Assembly: GCA_029990175.1 (NCBI GenBank)
Contig: JARKIP010000064.1
Coordinates: 14,216,001-14,280,000, forward strand
Origin: Petunia secreta
Taxonomy: Eukaryota > Streptophyta > Magnoliopsida > Solanales > Solanaceae
DNA length: 64,000 nt
Direction of reading: 5' to 3'
This document shows, one piece after another, positions 48,001 to 59,144 of this stretch. Made by a program: the position numbers and the translations under genes. The first letter of the stretch is position 1; each line of letters starts with the position of its first letter. The notes beneath the pieces were generated by a model, which ran no database searches, had not been told where the DNA came from, and worked only from the letters and a program-made list of their open reading frames with translations.

Positions 48001-48780
48001 CACTATGAACCTATCTGGCAATTGCAAATCAGGGTAGGGGCAAAGATCCTTGAAAAAGATGTTAGCATGATCTCCATATCCTTGAATGTTCCTTACTGCT
48101 TGTTCTAGGCCTTTAACCTTTCACAGAACCTCACTCTCATCCAGCTTTCCTGATCGATCAACCTCTACTTGAGACTCGCGATGGAACCCCTGATCATATG
48201 AGTCACTGTGTCGGAAATTGGGTTCATGGTGCTGATCATAATGATGATCCCCAGCCTGGAGATGCGGTTCGCTGTTGGACCTGGCCATAGCAGGCCTAGC
48301 TGGGCCCCAAAAAATTGGAACCTGTGGGAGAGGTGGGCCATACTGTCCCTGTGGTGAGGGTGGACCATACTGCCCTTGAGGTGGAGGTGGTGGGGGCGGC
48401 GCATGAGGGCGCACTTCAGCTTCTTTTGTTGGACCATGACTAGTGCCAAAACCAGGGGGATAGGTCGGATCCTCGACCGCCGTAGATGTGCTTGGTGCTC
48501 GCTGGCTAGCCGTTGGCACAAGCCCCTCCAGGAGGTTTGGCATGGGAGGAGGTGCCCGTCCCGTGGTTATCTCATGATGCATGTCTACCAGGAATTGCTT
48601 CAAAGTCAGGGCCTCTTCTGTCGTCCTATCATTTTCTTCGGAACCGGCATCAGATTTGTCTCCTTCAGTGGCCATGTTACCAAGTGGAATTTCGGGTCCC
48701 TTTGATTTAGTTATATGTGAGCGGGGTGATGCCAGAGCGCTGCACCAAATCACTGGTAATCTAGTCTTGTCTACAGGCAC
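45039..48780 (-). pseudogene. Ogre gag-pro, broken
   Basis: Starts at the ATG at 48780. Residues 1-220 hold a Pro/Gln-rich region (PPPPPPP, repeated QGQYGPP). An in-frame TGA at 48121-48123 interrupts; the frame then continues into the gag core (YTGQGDPRVHMKTYCNKM; LRGAAAEWF; FREYALRWREQAARV), another Pro/Tyr/Gln-rich linker, and a zinc-finger-like HCDYHSGAPGHDTKNC. The protease is at about 46098-45382 with active site LVDGGSGLNIYPLSTL and flap-side LLGRPWIH. A G-patch-like segment (GKGLGASLQGM; RGTWGLGYKP) follows before the stop at 45039. Frameshifts occur near 46440, 46097 and 45395. Gag forms the particle; protease matures it. Confidence 0.85.
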
Positions 48781-49280
48781 AACAGGTTAGGAAACACCAT
48801 ATTTTATGAGCAAAGCGTGCCTACAAGCCTAAGGTCGTTATCCCTCATCCCGAATCAAGACAAAGCGGGTCCTTATTTCTTTTCTTTTTCTTATTCTCTC
48901 TTTTCTTTTCTTTTTTGTCCTTCCATTTTTTTTCCTCATTTTTCTCTCTTTTTCATTATTTCATCATTTCATAATTTTTTTTTTTCAAATGTAAGAGAGG
49001 ACAAAATCAGATTGAAAAGTGCATTAAAAAAATAAAGAAACACAATTTTGGATTTTCTGATTTCCCTTTCATAAATGCCAAAATGGTACAATACTACAAT
49101 ATCTGGCCCTCCGACAACATGGGGCAATAGTAGTATTCCTAAAAATTAAAACAAATAAACAAACTAGACAAATGTTTGAAATAGAAATACTACTACATAA
49201 TGAAAAGCTACAACATGTCCAAGATGCTAAGTGAATGACAAAAGGCAATTAGCTGCATCATCTCGGCCCATATATATCTG
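48781..49280 (-). other. spacer between Ogre ORF1 and gag
   Basis: No coding motifs. A long T/C-rich run at 48868-48985 is purine-rich on the element's strand. It could be an untranslated leader or an internal ribosome-access region for gag, which is speculative. Confidence 0.45.
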
Positions 49281-49750
49281 CTAAGGCATCTCGAGCTCTA
49301 CCTCAGCTGAGTCCTCTGGATCTGACTCAAATGGCTCGTCAAGATCCTCCTCTGGATCAAACTCGGGTGGCTCCTCGGGATCCTCCTCGGGTGGCTCCTC
49401 GGGTTCTGCCGATGGACCTTCCACCAAGGTGCAACGCAATCCATCCAGATCTGCCGCAACTCTGGTGACGAAGGGAAGCACATGTGGAAGAAGGTCCTCT
49501 GCGGGCAGTCTCCTACAGTCACCGATAGCCTGTGCAACATGCATAGCAGAGTCATAAACCTGCCGATAAGCTACACTGATAGTCTGTCCTGCAGCCTGTA
49601 TATCCCCAAGTCAGTCCTTAATAGACCTCTGAGCTGCTCTCCCTGCTCCAATGCCCTGTCAAGTCGAGCCCGAGCATCCATGGCATCCAGACGATGATAA
49701 TCCTCCCTTCTCCTGCTCTCAGCTAAAGCTGCCCTATCGGCATCCCTCGC
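49281..49750 (-). pseudogene. Ogre ORF1, 3' part (separated by the nested Athila)
   Basis: The minus strand continues the ORF1 coiled-coil region (ARDADRAALAES, MDARARLDRALEQGEQLRG), shifts frame by one base near 49610, then reads through an Ala/Leu-rich part to a strongly acidic tail (repeated PEEPPEEDPEE, DPEEDLDEPFESDPED). It ends at 49281. It joins 62319-63802 in frame once the 12.57-kb insertion and one CTCGC copy are discounted. Confidence 0.8.
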
Positions 49751-51088
49751 TGATGTTTGGCATTTTATGCCAACGTTTCCTTAATATTTCCGTATGTTTG
49801 AGCTTATTATTCGCTCGTTTTATAGTTTATGAATGTGGTTTTGCACTAATTTGATGCCGTGCATGTGTAGGTCGTTACGCAGTGCATTTGGAGCTTTTAG
49901 GAGCGTGATTGAGCAAGGAATGATTGGAAATTGATTGAGGATTGGATTGAGCACACGAGGGCACGACACGAGGCGAGTTGCGGAGCAAGGAGAGCTGAAT
50001 TTTGCCTGGCGCTTTGGGGCACGTGGCGCGCCACTTATAGCGCCCAGTGCCTGGCGCGTTTTCCCACGTGGGCGCTCCAAAAGCGCTGAGTTTTCGACGT
50101 CCACTGGTTGTCCCAGCGCGATCGTGGGCGCGGGGCGCCCGTTATAGCGCCCCTGGAGCGGATTTTTACTTCCTATTTCGTCTAGGTTTAGGTCTAACTT
50201 ATTACCAGGCCTTTGTAAACCTTATAAATACTATTTTACTTAGTTTTTGAGGAGAGTTGATACTTTGGAGCAATTTGAGAGCACCATACTTCATTGAACA
50301 AGGGTTTATTCCTAATCTTTCATCTATTACATCATTATTTCATCAAATCTTTGCCTTGTGACTATGAATATGCGTCGCTAAGTATTACGTTCTAGGGTTA
50401 GAGTATTACATGAAAGTTGATTGTTTGAAGATTGATTTCCATTAATTGAATCCCATAACGGGTTGCTTATTCTTTCTTGATTTCACTTGTATAATTATTA
50501 GAGCTCGATAATTATGCATTATCTATGGTTTTTAGATTGAACTCGAAAGAGGGAATTTAATTACGTAATAAGAAGGAATAGAACTAGTTTGTGAACCCGG
50601 GCATCGGGGAACCAATTTGCGAGTAGGATAGACATATACTTGCTCGCCTAGTTTAACTCAGTACAGAATTCGTTAATGCGTGCATGTGATTTAACTCATA
50701 GACATATAGGGATTGAAGTAGCTTGCATAGACTGTGAAGAACTGAAAGGTTTTCACAGTTACATTTACTCTGTCAGTTAGTAACCCGGGATTTAAGAAGT
50801 GGAATTAATTGGATAACTCAACTGGATTGTTCGTAACTCTGACCCTGGACCGTCCTCTTAATATTGTTAACATAAAGTATTGCACAATGGCTTGACTACA
50901 CTTCTAGCACTTTAATTACTGCTTTTTAGTTGCAAAAACTCTTACCATCAAAGAAAAAGATCCCTGATAGTTTGTTTAGAAATTGTTTGTTAAGTATTCG
51001 TCTGCATAGTCCTCGTGGGAACGATACTCGATTTATCACTTTATTACTTGTCGACCAGGTATACTTGCGTGTGCGTTTGGGAGCAGTA
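49751..51088 (+). mobile_element. Athila 5' LTR
   Basis: Begins TGATGTTTGGCATTTTATGC and ends TTTGGGAGCAGTA; 1338 bp. Compared by eye with the 3' LTR it differs at roughly 33 positions plus a few 1-2 bp indels. It contains a GC-rich palindromic zone (49985-50160: GGCGCGCC, TATAGCGCCC, GGGGCGCCCG). A TATAAATA at about 50223 may be the promoter. The small frames inside the LTR are not genes. Confidence 0.95.
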
Positions 51089-51094
51089 AGTTTT

Positions 51095-51112
51095 TGGCGC
51101 CGTTGCCAGGGA
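51095..51112 (+). other. primer binding site (tRNA-Asp type)
   Basis: TGGCGCCGTTGCCAGGGA lies six bases after the LTR. It is the Athila/Tat-type site, with one mismatch (CCAGGG for CCGGGG). Confidence 0.9.
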
Positions 51113-51211
51113 CTAATTACTGACTAATTTCTTTTTGAACGATTACTTAATTTCTATTCAGGTTTAATTTTTTGTTGAGTTTCTTGTGCTATTTCAGGCT
51201 ACAGGTTTTGC

Positions 51212-54200
51212 ATGCAAAGGAATAGAAAGGACGAACCACTCGCATCTTTTGATCCCGAGCCTGAAAGAACCTTGAGAAGGGTAAGAAGAGAGGCGAGAGA
51301 TCGAAAAGCACTAGCAATCGTACTTGCTTCTTTACCTATTGAAATGGCAGAAGAATGAGCAGTAGCAGTGCGAGATGTTGCTCTTCCTAGCCTGGGAGGA
51401 GTAGCGTCAAGTATTGTGAAGCCCGCTATTACTGAGCACTTTGAGATCAAGCTCGGCATGATTCAGTTGCTGCATGTGACGGGGCAATATGCTGGATTAC
51501 TTCATGAGGATCCGCAGCAACACATTCAGAATTTCCTGGAGATTAGTGATACTTATACACCAGCGGGTGTTCCTACTGATTATGTTCGTTTGACTTTGTT
51601 CCTGTTTTCACTGATTGCGACAGCAAGGAAGTGGTTAAAGGCTGAAAAGCCTGGGTCTATCACTACTTGGGAGGATTTGGCTAAGAAATTCTTGGCTAAA
51701 TTTATCCGTCTGCCAAGACAGCCCAGCTGAAATTATGTTCTTCAGACAGATAGAAGGAGAATCTTTGTATTCAGTCTGGGAGAGATTTAAAGCTCTATTG
51801 AGAGATTTTCCACACCACAACCAATCTAATGAGTTTATTGCACACACTTTTGTTGAGGGGTTGAACCAACACACTAAGATCGTGGTAGATGCTGCTGCTG
51901 GAGGCCAAGTACTGGCTTTAAATTTTGATCAGATTTATGATTTACTTGATAAATTTTCGCAGAGCAATCCTAATTGGCAGGGTGTTGGCAGAGCTACTAC
52001 GCAGAAATCTGCTGGGATACTTCAATTGGATGCAGTTTCGGAGCTAAGGGCGAAAATGGATGCTATTTCCAATCAAATCAGCAAGCTGACTCTGCCGCAG
52101 GCTAAACCACCAGCAGCTCCAGAGCAACAACTTCAAGCCTTTTGTGAGGTTTGTGGAGAGGATCATACTACTAAAGTCTGTCCATCTAACCCAGAGTCAG
52201 TGTATTATGTGGGTAATCAGAACAGGTCACAGGGTGAGAATCGCAATCAATATGGTAATAGCTATAACAGTGGTTGGCGTAATCACCCAAATTTTTCTTG
52301 GAAGGATAATCGTGAGCAGCTTCAAGGCAATGAGAGATCCCAAAATGCACCACAGCAGGGGTCACAGTCACAGACTCAGCCACAGCAGTCTAAGGCAGTT
52401 GAAGATATGCTTAGGAAAATTCTTGCAGGGCAGCAAAAGCTCATGGATGATTCAGCATCTCAGGCACAAACAATTAAAGATTTGAGCAATGCGCAGAAAG
52501 ATCTTGAGAGACAATTGGGGCAGCTAGCTGGAGCACAAAATAATAGACCTCGGGGTGCTTTACCGAGTGATACAGAGAAAAATCCTAAAGAATTTGTGCA
52601 AGTAGTTACTTTGAGGAATGGAAGAGCTCTAGAAGAAATTCCCCCAAAGCCAAAGAAGCCTGTTGGTGAGTTAGAGCCCAATGCTGATAGGGAAGTGGAG
52701 AAAGAAGCAGAGAAAGTGATAGCAAAGCAGCCTGAGTCTGCTATTGTGAGACCACCACCACCTTTCCCTCAGAGACTTCAAAAGCAGAAAGTTGATGCAG
52801 CATGCAAGAAATTCTTGGAGATATTGAGTCAGATTCAGGTAAATATTCCTTTGGTGGAGCTTTTGCGGGATGTTCCCGAATATGCTAAATACATCAAGGA
52901 TATTGTTGCTAACAAGAGAAGACTGACTGAGTTTGAGACAGTTGTACTCACTGAGAAGTGTAGTTCCAGAGTTAGAAGCAAGCTTCCTCAGAAATTGAAG
53001 GACCCTGGCAGTTTTACTATTCCCTTGAAAATTGGGGAACATGAGGTTGGGCGAGCTTTATGTGATTTGGTTGCTAGTGTGAATTTAATGCCTTCATCAG
53101 TTATCAGGAAGCTAGGCCTGGGTGAACCACGGCCCACTACTGTGACTCTGCAGCTGGCTGATAGATCTTTGACATGCCCCGAGGGGATTATTGAGGATGT
53201 GCTTGTACAAGTGGATCAGTTTATATTACCTGTTGATTTTATTATTCTTGATTATGAAGCTGATCCTGAGGTTCCTCTCATATTGCGAAGAGGATTTTTG
53301 GCTACTGCTGATGCTGTTATTAGAGTTAGAGCTGGAAAGATGATCATGAAGGTAAATAGGGAAGAAGCTGTGTTTAATGTGTTCATAGCGACCCAGCTTC
53401 CTTCTCATTATGAAGAGTTGTCCATGGTAAATGTGGTAGACGATGAGTTGACTGCGGATGAGAGGTCATTCTTGGCTTCTAATGTTGATTCTTTAGAAAG
53501 GGCACTCTTATGTGATGATGATGATATCCTGAAGGATGATGACATTGAAGAATATTTGGAGGTTCTTAATATGCAAAGTAGATTCATTCCAGGGTGGAAG
53601 AAATTTGAGGAGCTTGATAGACCGTTGACCTTAACTCCTGCTAAACCATCTATTGAGAGGGCTCCTACTCTTGAGCTCAAACCTTTACCCGCGCATTTAT
53701 GTTATGCTTATTTGGGTGAAGGTAATACCTTGCCCGTGATCCTTTCTTCTTTGTTGTCTGATGTGCAGGTTGAAAAGGTGTTGAGGGTATTGCGAGAGCG
53801 CAAGAGAGCTATTGGCTGGACTATTGCTGATATTAGAGGGATTAGTCCTTCTTTCGGCATGCATAAAATTCTCTTGGAAGAAGACCACAAGCCGTCCATA
53901 GAGCAGCAGAGGAGACTAAATCCAATTATAAATGAGGTGGTGAAGAAAGAAATTATCAAGTGGCTGGATGCTGGTATTATTTTTCCTATCTCTGACAGCA
54001 AGTGGGTGAGTCCAGTGCAATGTGTTCCTAAGAAGGGGGGCATGACAGTGGTGAAGAATGAGCATAATGAGTTGATTCCTACAAGAACAGTTACAAGGTG
54101 GAGAATTTGCATTGATTATAGGAAGCTGAACAAGGCCACCAGGAAAGATCACTTCCCACTCCCTTTTATTGATCAGATGCTGGATAGACTTGCAGGGCAC

Positions 54201-56561
54201 GAGTATTACTGTTTCTTGGATGGGTATTCGGGCTACAATCAAATTGTGATAGCTCCTAAAGATCAAGAGAAGACTGCTTTTACTTGTCCATATGGCACCT
54301 ATGCATTTAGGAGGATGCCATTTGGGTTAAGTAATGCCCCGGGGACTTTTCAGCGGTGCATGATGGCTATTTTCACCGACATGGTGGAAAAATTTGTGGA
54401 GGTATTCATGGATGATTTCTCAGTGGTTGGTGATTCTTTTGATGAGTGTTTGAAAAATCTTGATGCTGTGCTGAGCCGTTGTGAAGAAACAAATCTGGTG
54501 CTGAATTGGGAAAAATGTTACTTTATGGTTCAAGAAGACATAGTACTTGGGCACAAGGTGTCAAAGCAAGGGATCGAGGTTGATAAAGCGAAGATTAAGG
54601 CTATTGAGAAATTACCACCACCTATCTCTTTTAAGGGGTGCGTAGTTTCTTGGGACATGCAGGGTTCTATAGACGTTTCATAAAGGACTTCTCCAAAATT
54701 TCCACTCCCATGTGCAAATTGTTAGAGAAGGATTTGAAATTTGTGTTTAATGATGCTTGGCTCAAGGCATTTGAAGAGTTGAAGAAAAGGTTGGTGACCG
54801 CACCAATCATCATTGCTCCTGACTGGTCTTTGCCATTTGAATTGATGTGTGATGCGAGTAATAATGCTATTGGGGCTGTTCTAGGCCAAAGAATTGGAAG
54901 AATCTTTCACTCCATCTATTATGCAAGCAAGACTCTTGATGCAGCCCAGTCTAATTATACCACCACTGAGAAGGAGTTGCTAGCCGTAGTGTATGCTTTT
55001 GATAAATTTAGATCTTATTAGTTGGCACTCGTATTGTTGTCTACACTGATCATGCCGCAATCCGGTATTTGTTTGAAAAGAAGGACTCCAAGCCTAGACT
55101 CATTAGATGGGTTCTCCTATTGCAAGAGTTTGATGTTGAAATTCGAGATCGCAAGGGGACTGAGAATCAAGTAGCTGATCATTTGTCAAGGCTGGAGAAT
55201 AGAGATCATATAGATGAAGGGCCTGAGATTAAAGAGGTATTCCTTGATGAGCAACTTTTTGCTTTAGATGCAGGTGAAGTGCCATGGTATGCTGACATGG
55301 TGAACTTAATTGTGAGTAATGTGTATCCTTCTAGGGCTACTGCTGAGCAAAAGCGTAGAATCCTTCATGAGAGCAGATTTTATGTATGGGATGAGCCTTA
55401 TTTGTGCAAGATAGGCCCTGATCAACTAGCTAGGAGATGCATTCCAAGGGAAGAAGTAGAGCCGATTCTACAGAGCTGCCATTCCTCTCCTCATGGTGGC
55501 CACCTTGGTGGAGATCGAACAGCTGCAAAGGAACTTCAATCTGGTTTCTTTTGGCCTACTTTATTTAAAGATGCTCATGCATTAGTGAAGCAATGTGATC
55601 GTTGCCAAAGAATGGGTACTATTTCTAGGCGTCACGAGATGCCTTTAAACAATATCCTGGAGATTGAGCTGTTTGATTGTTAGGGGATTGATTTTATGGG
55701 TCCATTCCTACCTTCTATGGGCCATAAATACATCCTCGTAGCAGTTGTTTATGTGTCTAAATGGGTGGAGGCTGTTCCACTTCCAACAAATGATGCGAGT
55801 GTGGTGGTGAAGTTCGTGAAGACAAATATTTTCACTCGTTTTGGGACACCGCTGGCTATAATTAGTGATGAAGGTACGCATTTTTGTAACCGGTTGTTCA
55901 ATAAATTATTTGCCAAGTATGGGTTCGCCACAAGGTGGCCACTGCTTACTATCCCCAAACTAGTGGCCAAGTGGAAGTATCTAATAGAGAGATCAAGCAA
56001 ATCCTTGAGAAGACTATGAATGCCTCGAGGAAGGATTGGGCTGTGAAGCTAGATTATGCTCTCTGGGCCTATCGAACCGCATTCAAAACACCTATTGGAA
56101 CCTCTCCATATAGGCTTGTTTATGGTAAGGCATGTCACTTGCCTGTTGAACTAGAGCATAAAGCGTATTGGGCAATTCAAAAGCTCAACCTTGATATGGC
56201 CTTAGCGGGTGAAAAGAGTATGCTTCAATTTCATGAGCTTGAAGAGTTCCGGTTCCATGCGTATGATAATGCGAATTTGTATAAGGAACGCACAAAGAAG
56301 TGGCATGACAAGCATATTGAGCGTCGTCAATTTGAGCCCGGGCAGCTGGTGTTGCTGTTTAACTCGAGGTTGAAATTATTTCCGGGCAAGTTGAAGTCTA
56401 GATGGTCGGGGCCTTTTGAAGTAGTTCGTGTTACCGCACATGCAGCGGTTGAATTGAAAGCCCTGGATTCTGAGAAAATGTTCTTGGTAAATGGTCAAAG
56501 GGTGAAGCATTATTGGGGAGGTTCGGTGAATCACCATACTTCCATTTTGAGGGACCCTTGA
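51212..56561 (+). pseudogene. Athila gag-pol, broken
   Basis: Starts at ATG 51212. Gag: in-frame TGA at 51356-51358, frameshift near 51715-51735, core YSVWERFKALLRDFPHH, zinc knuckle CEVCGEDHTTKVC. The protease site reads ALCDLVASVNLMP where the family has DLGAS, so the catalytic Asp-x-Gly is altered. RT has RICIDYRKLNKATRKDHFPLP, FLDGYSGYNQI and VFMDDFSV; a one-base loss in a G run at about 54636 shifts the frame. RNase H follows (FELMCDASNNAIGAVLGQ; TTTEKELLAVVYAFDKFRSY), with a one-base loss near 55018. Integrase has HHCC (HGGHLGGDRT; CDRCQRMG), a nonsense TAG at 55681-55683 just before GIDFMGP, Asp in IISDEGTHF, a frameshift near 55930, Glu in QTSGQVEVSNREI, and a C-terminal chromodomain-free tail ending at 56561. 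Confidence 0.93.
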
Positions 56562-56599
56562 TTAATACCCGTCGTTCCACGACGTTAAATAAGGCGCTT

Positions 56600-56617
56600 C
56601 TCGGGAGGCAACCCGAG
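56600..56617 (+). promoter_or_regulatory. conserved-type stem-loop just after pol
   Basis: CTCGGGAGGCAACCCGAG forms a 6-bp perfect stem around AGGCAA. It is preceded by GACGTTAAATAAGGCGCTT, 39 bp after the pol stop. A GTTAAATxAGCGCTTxxxGGGAGGCAACCC block at this place recurs in Athila-type elements, to my knowledge; its function is not established. Confidence 0.6.
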
Positions 56618-56817
56618 TTTGTACTTGTAATAGTTTAGTTATTTTTTATTTTATAGTGTCATGTAGTTTTTTTGTTTTTGTGTGTCGTTTTTGTAGGTAT
56701 CGGGAGTGCTAAACGAGGTGAAATTAATGTATTGAGGGGTACGGGACGCCTTGAGACATGTCCCGCGCTTGGGTTCGCACTTGGAATCGAAAATTGGTGC
56801 GAAAAAAACGTGTTCGG

Positions 56818-56916
56818 GCGCGTTTGGGAGTGCCCCGCGCCTCCCAACGCGCGAAATTGTTACCTGAAGCAATTGGCTTGGCGCGTTTGGGAGCGTCCCG
56901 CGCCTCCCAACGCGCC
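56818..56916. repeat. two GC-rich hairpins in the pol-ORF3 spacer
   Basis: GCGCGTTTGGGAG...CTCCCAACGCGC occurs at 56818-56852 and again, slightly longer, at 56880-56916. Each pair of arms is complementary except one T. The loops read TGCCCCGCGC and CGTCCCGCGC. They stand out from the AT-rich surroundings. Confidence 0.85.
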
Positions 56917-57159
56917 ATGCTAGGCAGAATGTCCACTTTGGCTCGCGCTTTAGGTCCGCGCCGCAGAAGCCATAGCGCCCGGCAAATTTTTTTATAAATT
57001 CCAGGTCAAACGGGTATTGACAACCGTAGGAATTTTGCCAGGAAGTTGGTGGGCTTATCATGCTCCTTGTCAGGTCAGATAGATGACTGGCATATAGGGT
57101 CAAAAGCACCGGCGCGGCGCCATGACGGGCCGGTGTCCCTACTAAACAGGCCGGCTCGT

Positions 57160-57881
57160 GACCCGGTTTTCCCCTCCCCCTTATACCCGATTTCCACTCT
57201 CTTTTCTTCACTATTTTCTCTCTAATTACTCCCTAAACACTCCCAAATTCATCTCTAACTCTTGGAATCATTCCCAATATTGTTGCAATTCATTCAAACA
57301 CCTTCAAGTAAGTAAATTCCTACTTTTCTCTCTCCATTACATGTAAGATGAACTAATTTTTTCCATGGTAGGTTTCTTAACTAGTTGCAAGCTTATGTTT
57401 AAATATTGCTCTTGAGGTGTTTAAATTGTTCATTGTGCTTGATAGTTAGCTTGTGACTTGTAAAAAGAGATCTCCCAACAATTTGGGAGGGTTAGCACAT
57501 TACAAAAATCATTGAACTTGCAAGTTTAAAAGTGTGCACACCAAGTGTTTGTGAGAAAGCCTCAATCATGAAAATTGTATAACATTGTGAATTCTTGAGT
57601 AGCAATGCAATCCTTAGGCTTATTATGAACATTAAGTGTCTCACACATATAAAAATTGGCTATGATGCACCCACACTAGCTTGATCTTGATAACCACAAA
57701 CGTGGCATATTTTGCACAAAGCTAGTTTTGTTAAAGTGTGGAGTTGCTTGTGCTATTGAGTTGAGTTGATTGACACATAGAGTGTGTGATAAGTGTGTGG
57801 TACCTTACCAATTGAGCTTGACTTGAATTTTTGGTGCTTAATTTGACATCTCACATTGATCTTTGTGCTTGTGTAGGTACC
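57160..57881 (+). promoter_or_regulatory. leader of Athila ORF3 with a likely intron
   Basis: A CT-rich stretch (57168-57305) resembles a plant 5' UTR. It ends in a strong donor CAA|GTAAGT (intron from 57308) and a T/G-rich acceptor TGTGTAG (57876), five bases before the ORF3 ATG. Splicing would place the ATG close behind the leader. It could serve a subgenomic transcript; no promoter element is certain. Confidence 0.45.
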
Positions 57882-59144
57882 ATGGTGACTACCCCTCATA
57901 AACCAAGTTCTTCATCCGCCTCGGCCCCAAGGAGAGCACTCCAAGCCGGGCCTTCTTCTACCAAGCAAAAGGGTAAGGCACCGGCCAAACCCAAGGACAA
58001 ACCAAAGGCAAAGGCCAAGGCAAGAATCCCTAAGGACGCAGTGCCGATACCACGACCCGGGGGAAAGACACGATATGGCCTCACTTTTGTGAAGAAAGGT
58101 GAGTGCCAAACGTGGTATAAAATGTGAAGCTTGCGGGGTACATCCCCGAGCAAGCAATTGACAAGCGGGGGGTGATGCAAAAAATTTCGAGGGGTGGCCG
58201 ATGCGATACTCGCTTTACATTGGGACTCGGTATTTGAGAGTCCGGGGCATGCCAACCTTGACTTAGTGCAAGAACTCTACGCGAATTGGGAGCCGGAGGA
58301 GGCGTGGAAGGAGGATGACATGGTTACGGTGAGGGGGGTAAAGGTGAAGTTAGACCACTCTGCATTGAATGCCTTCTTGGGGGTCGAGGACACTAAGTAT
58401 GATGAGCTGAGAGACTTCATTAGGAAGCCTGACTATAAGGCTCTGCGGGATACACTCTGTGGTGAGAGCTCCACTCATAAGTGGGAGCGAAGTGTGTCCG
58501 GAAGACACAAGTACATGTTCTTCTCGCAGTTTCTAAAACCGGCTCGCGTGTGGATGAGATTTATAAATACACGCATCTTGCCATCTTCTCATTATTCCGA
58601 GGTCACCAAGACTCGGGCGTGCATGGTATATTTCTTTATGACCGGGAGGCCGGTCAACATCGGCTACTACATGTTGCGAGTGATGAAAGAGAAACGGGGG
58701 CTAGATTCATGTAGTCGCTTGTACTTTGGGAACATCTTTACCAGGTATTTGGAGCAGGCTGGAGTCCCAGTGGATGAGATTGGGGATCGCATTGTCCCTG
58801 ACATCGGAAAGCCGTTTGATATTGCCTCGGTAAAGGGTGTGACCACTACTGCACCTGTGAGACTGACAGCTGACGAGTGGCGGGACACTGACGCCAACTT
58901 GTCGGCGCGTCAGTATTTGATGATGGAGCAGACGGCCCGGCAGTCGGGCGTGGATATGACAGCCATTGATCGCACTGTGCCTTTACTAGAGACCTCGAGA
59001 CACCTGTTGGGCATGACTCGAGCAGTAGAGATGCCTCCAAAGGAGGATGAGAACACTGATTCAGATATTGTTGATCGTGATTCGGACAGTGAGACTGAGA
59101 AGACTGATGCTGAGGGCGGTGGCTCTGATAAGGAGGAGGACTAG
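57882..59144 (+). pseudogene. Athila ORF3 (env-position, plant transposon-protein domain), broken
   Basis: ATG at 57882 follows a splice-acceptor-like site. Residues 1-55 are Ser/Ala/Pro then Lys/Pro-rich (KGKAPAKPKDKPKAKAKA), strongly basic. After WYKM the frame ends at 58125-58127; coding resumes in two further frames and reaches the long frame 58194-59144, apparently through small indels (one in the A run at 58179-58184). The long part has ELYANWEPEEAW, VTVRGVKVKLDHSALNAFLG, FINTRILPSSHYSEVT and a TARACMVYF-like motif. It matches the pattern of the 'putative plant transposon protein' domain found in Athila 3' ORFs. The C-terminus is acidic (SDSDSETEKTDAEGG-like). The place corresponds to env in retroviruses, but I see no signal peptide and no clear transmembrane helix. 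Confidence 0.75.

Noticed and set aside
56659..57211. Arg/Pro-rich frames with ARWEARGTPKRA-like repeats
   Set aside because: They are translations of the two GC-rich hairpins in the Athila spacer.
57882..59144. Calling ORF3 a true envelope gene
   Set aside because: Only its position fits; no signal peptide, transmembrane helix or glycoprotein features are visible, and the domain pattern is that of plant transposon-associated proteins.
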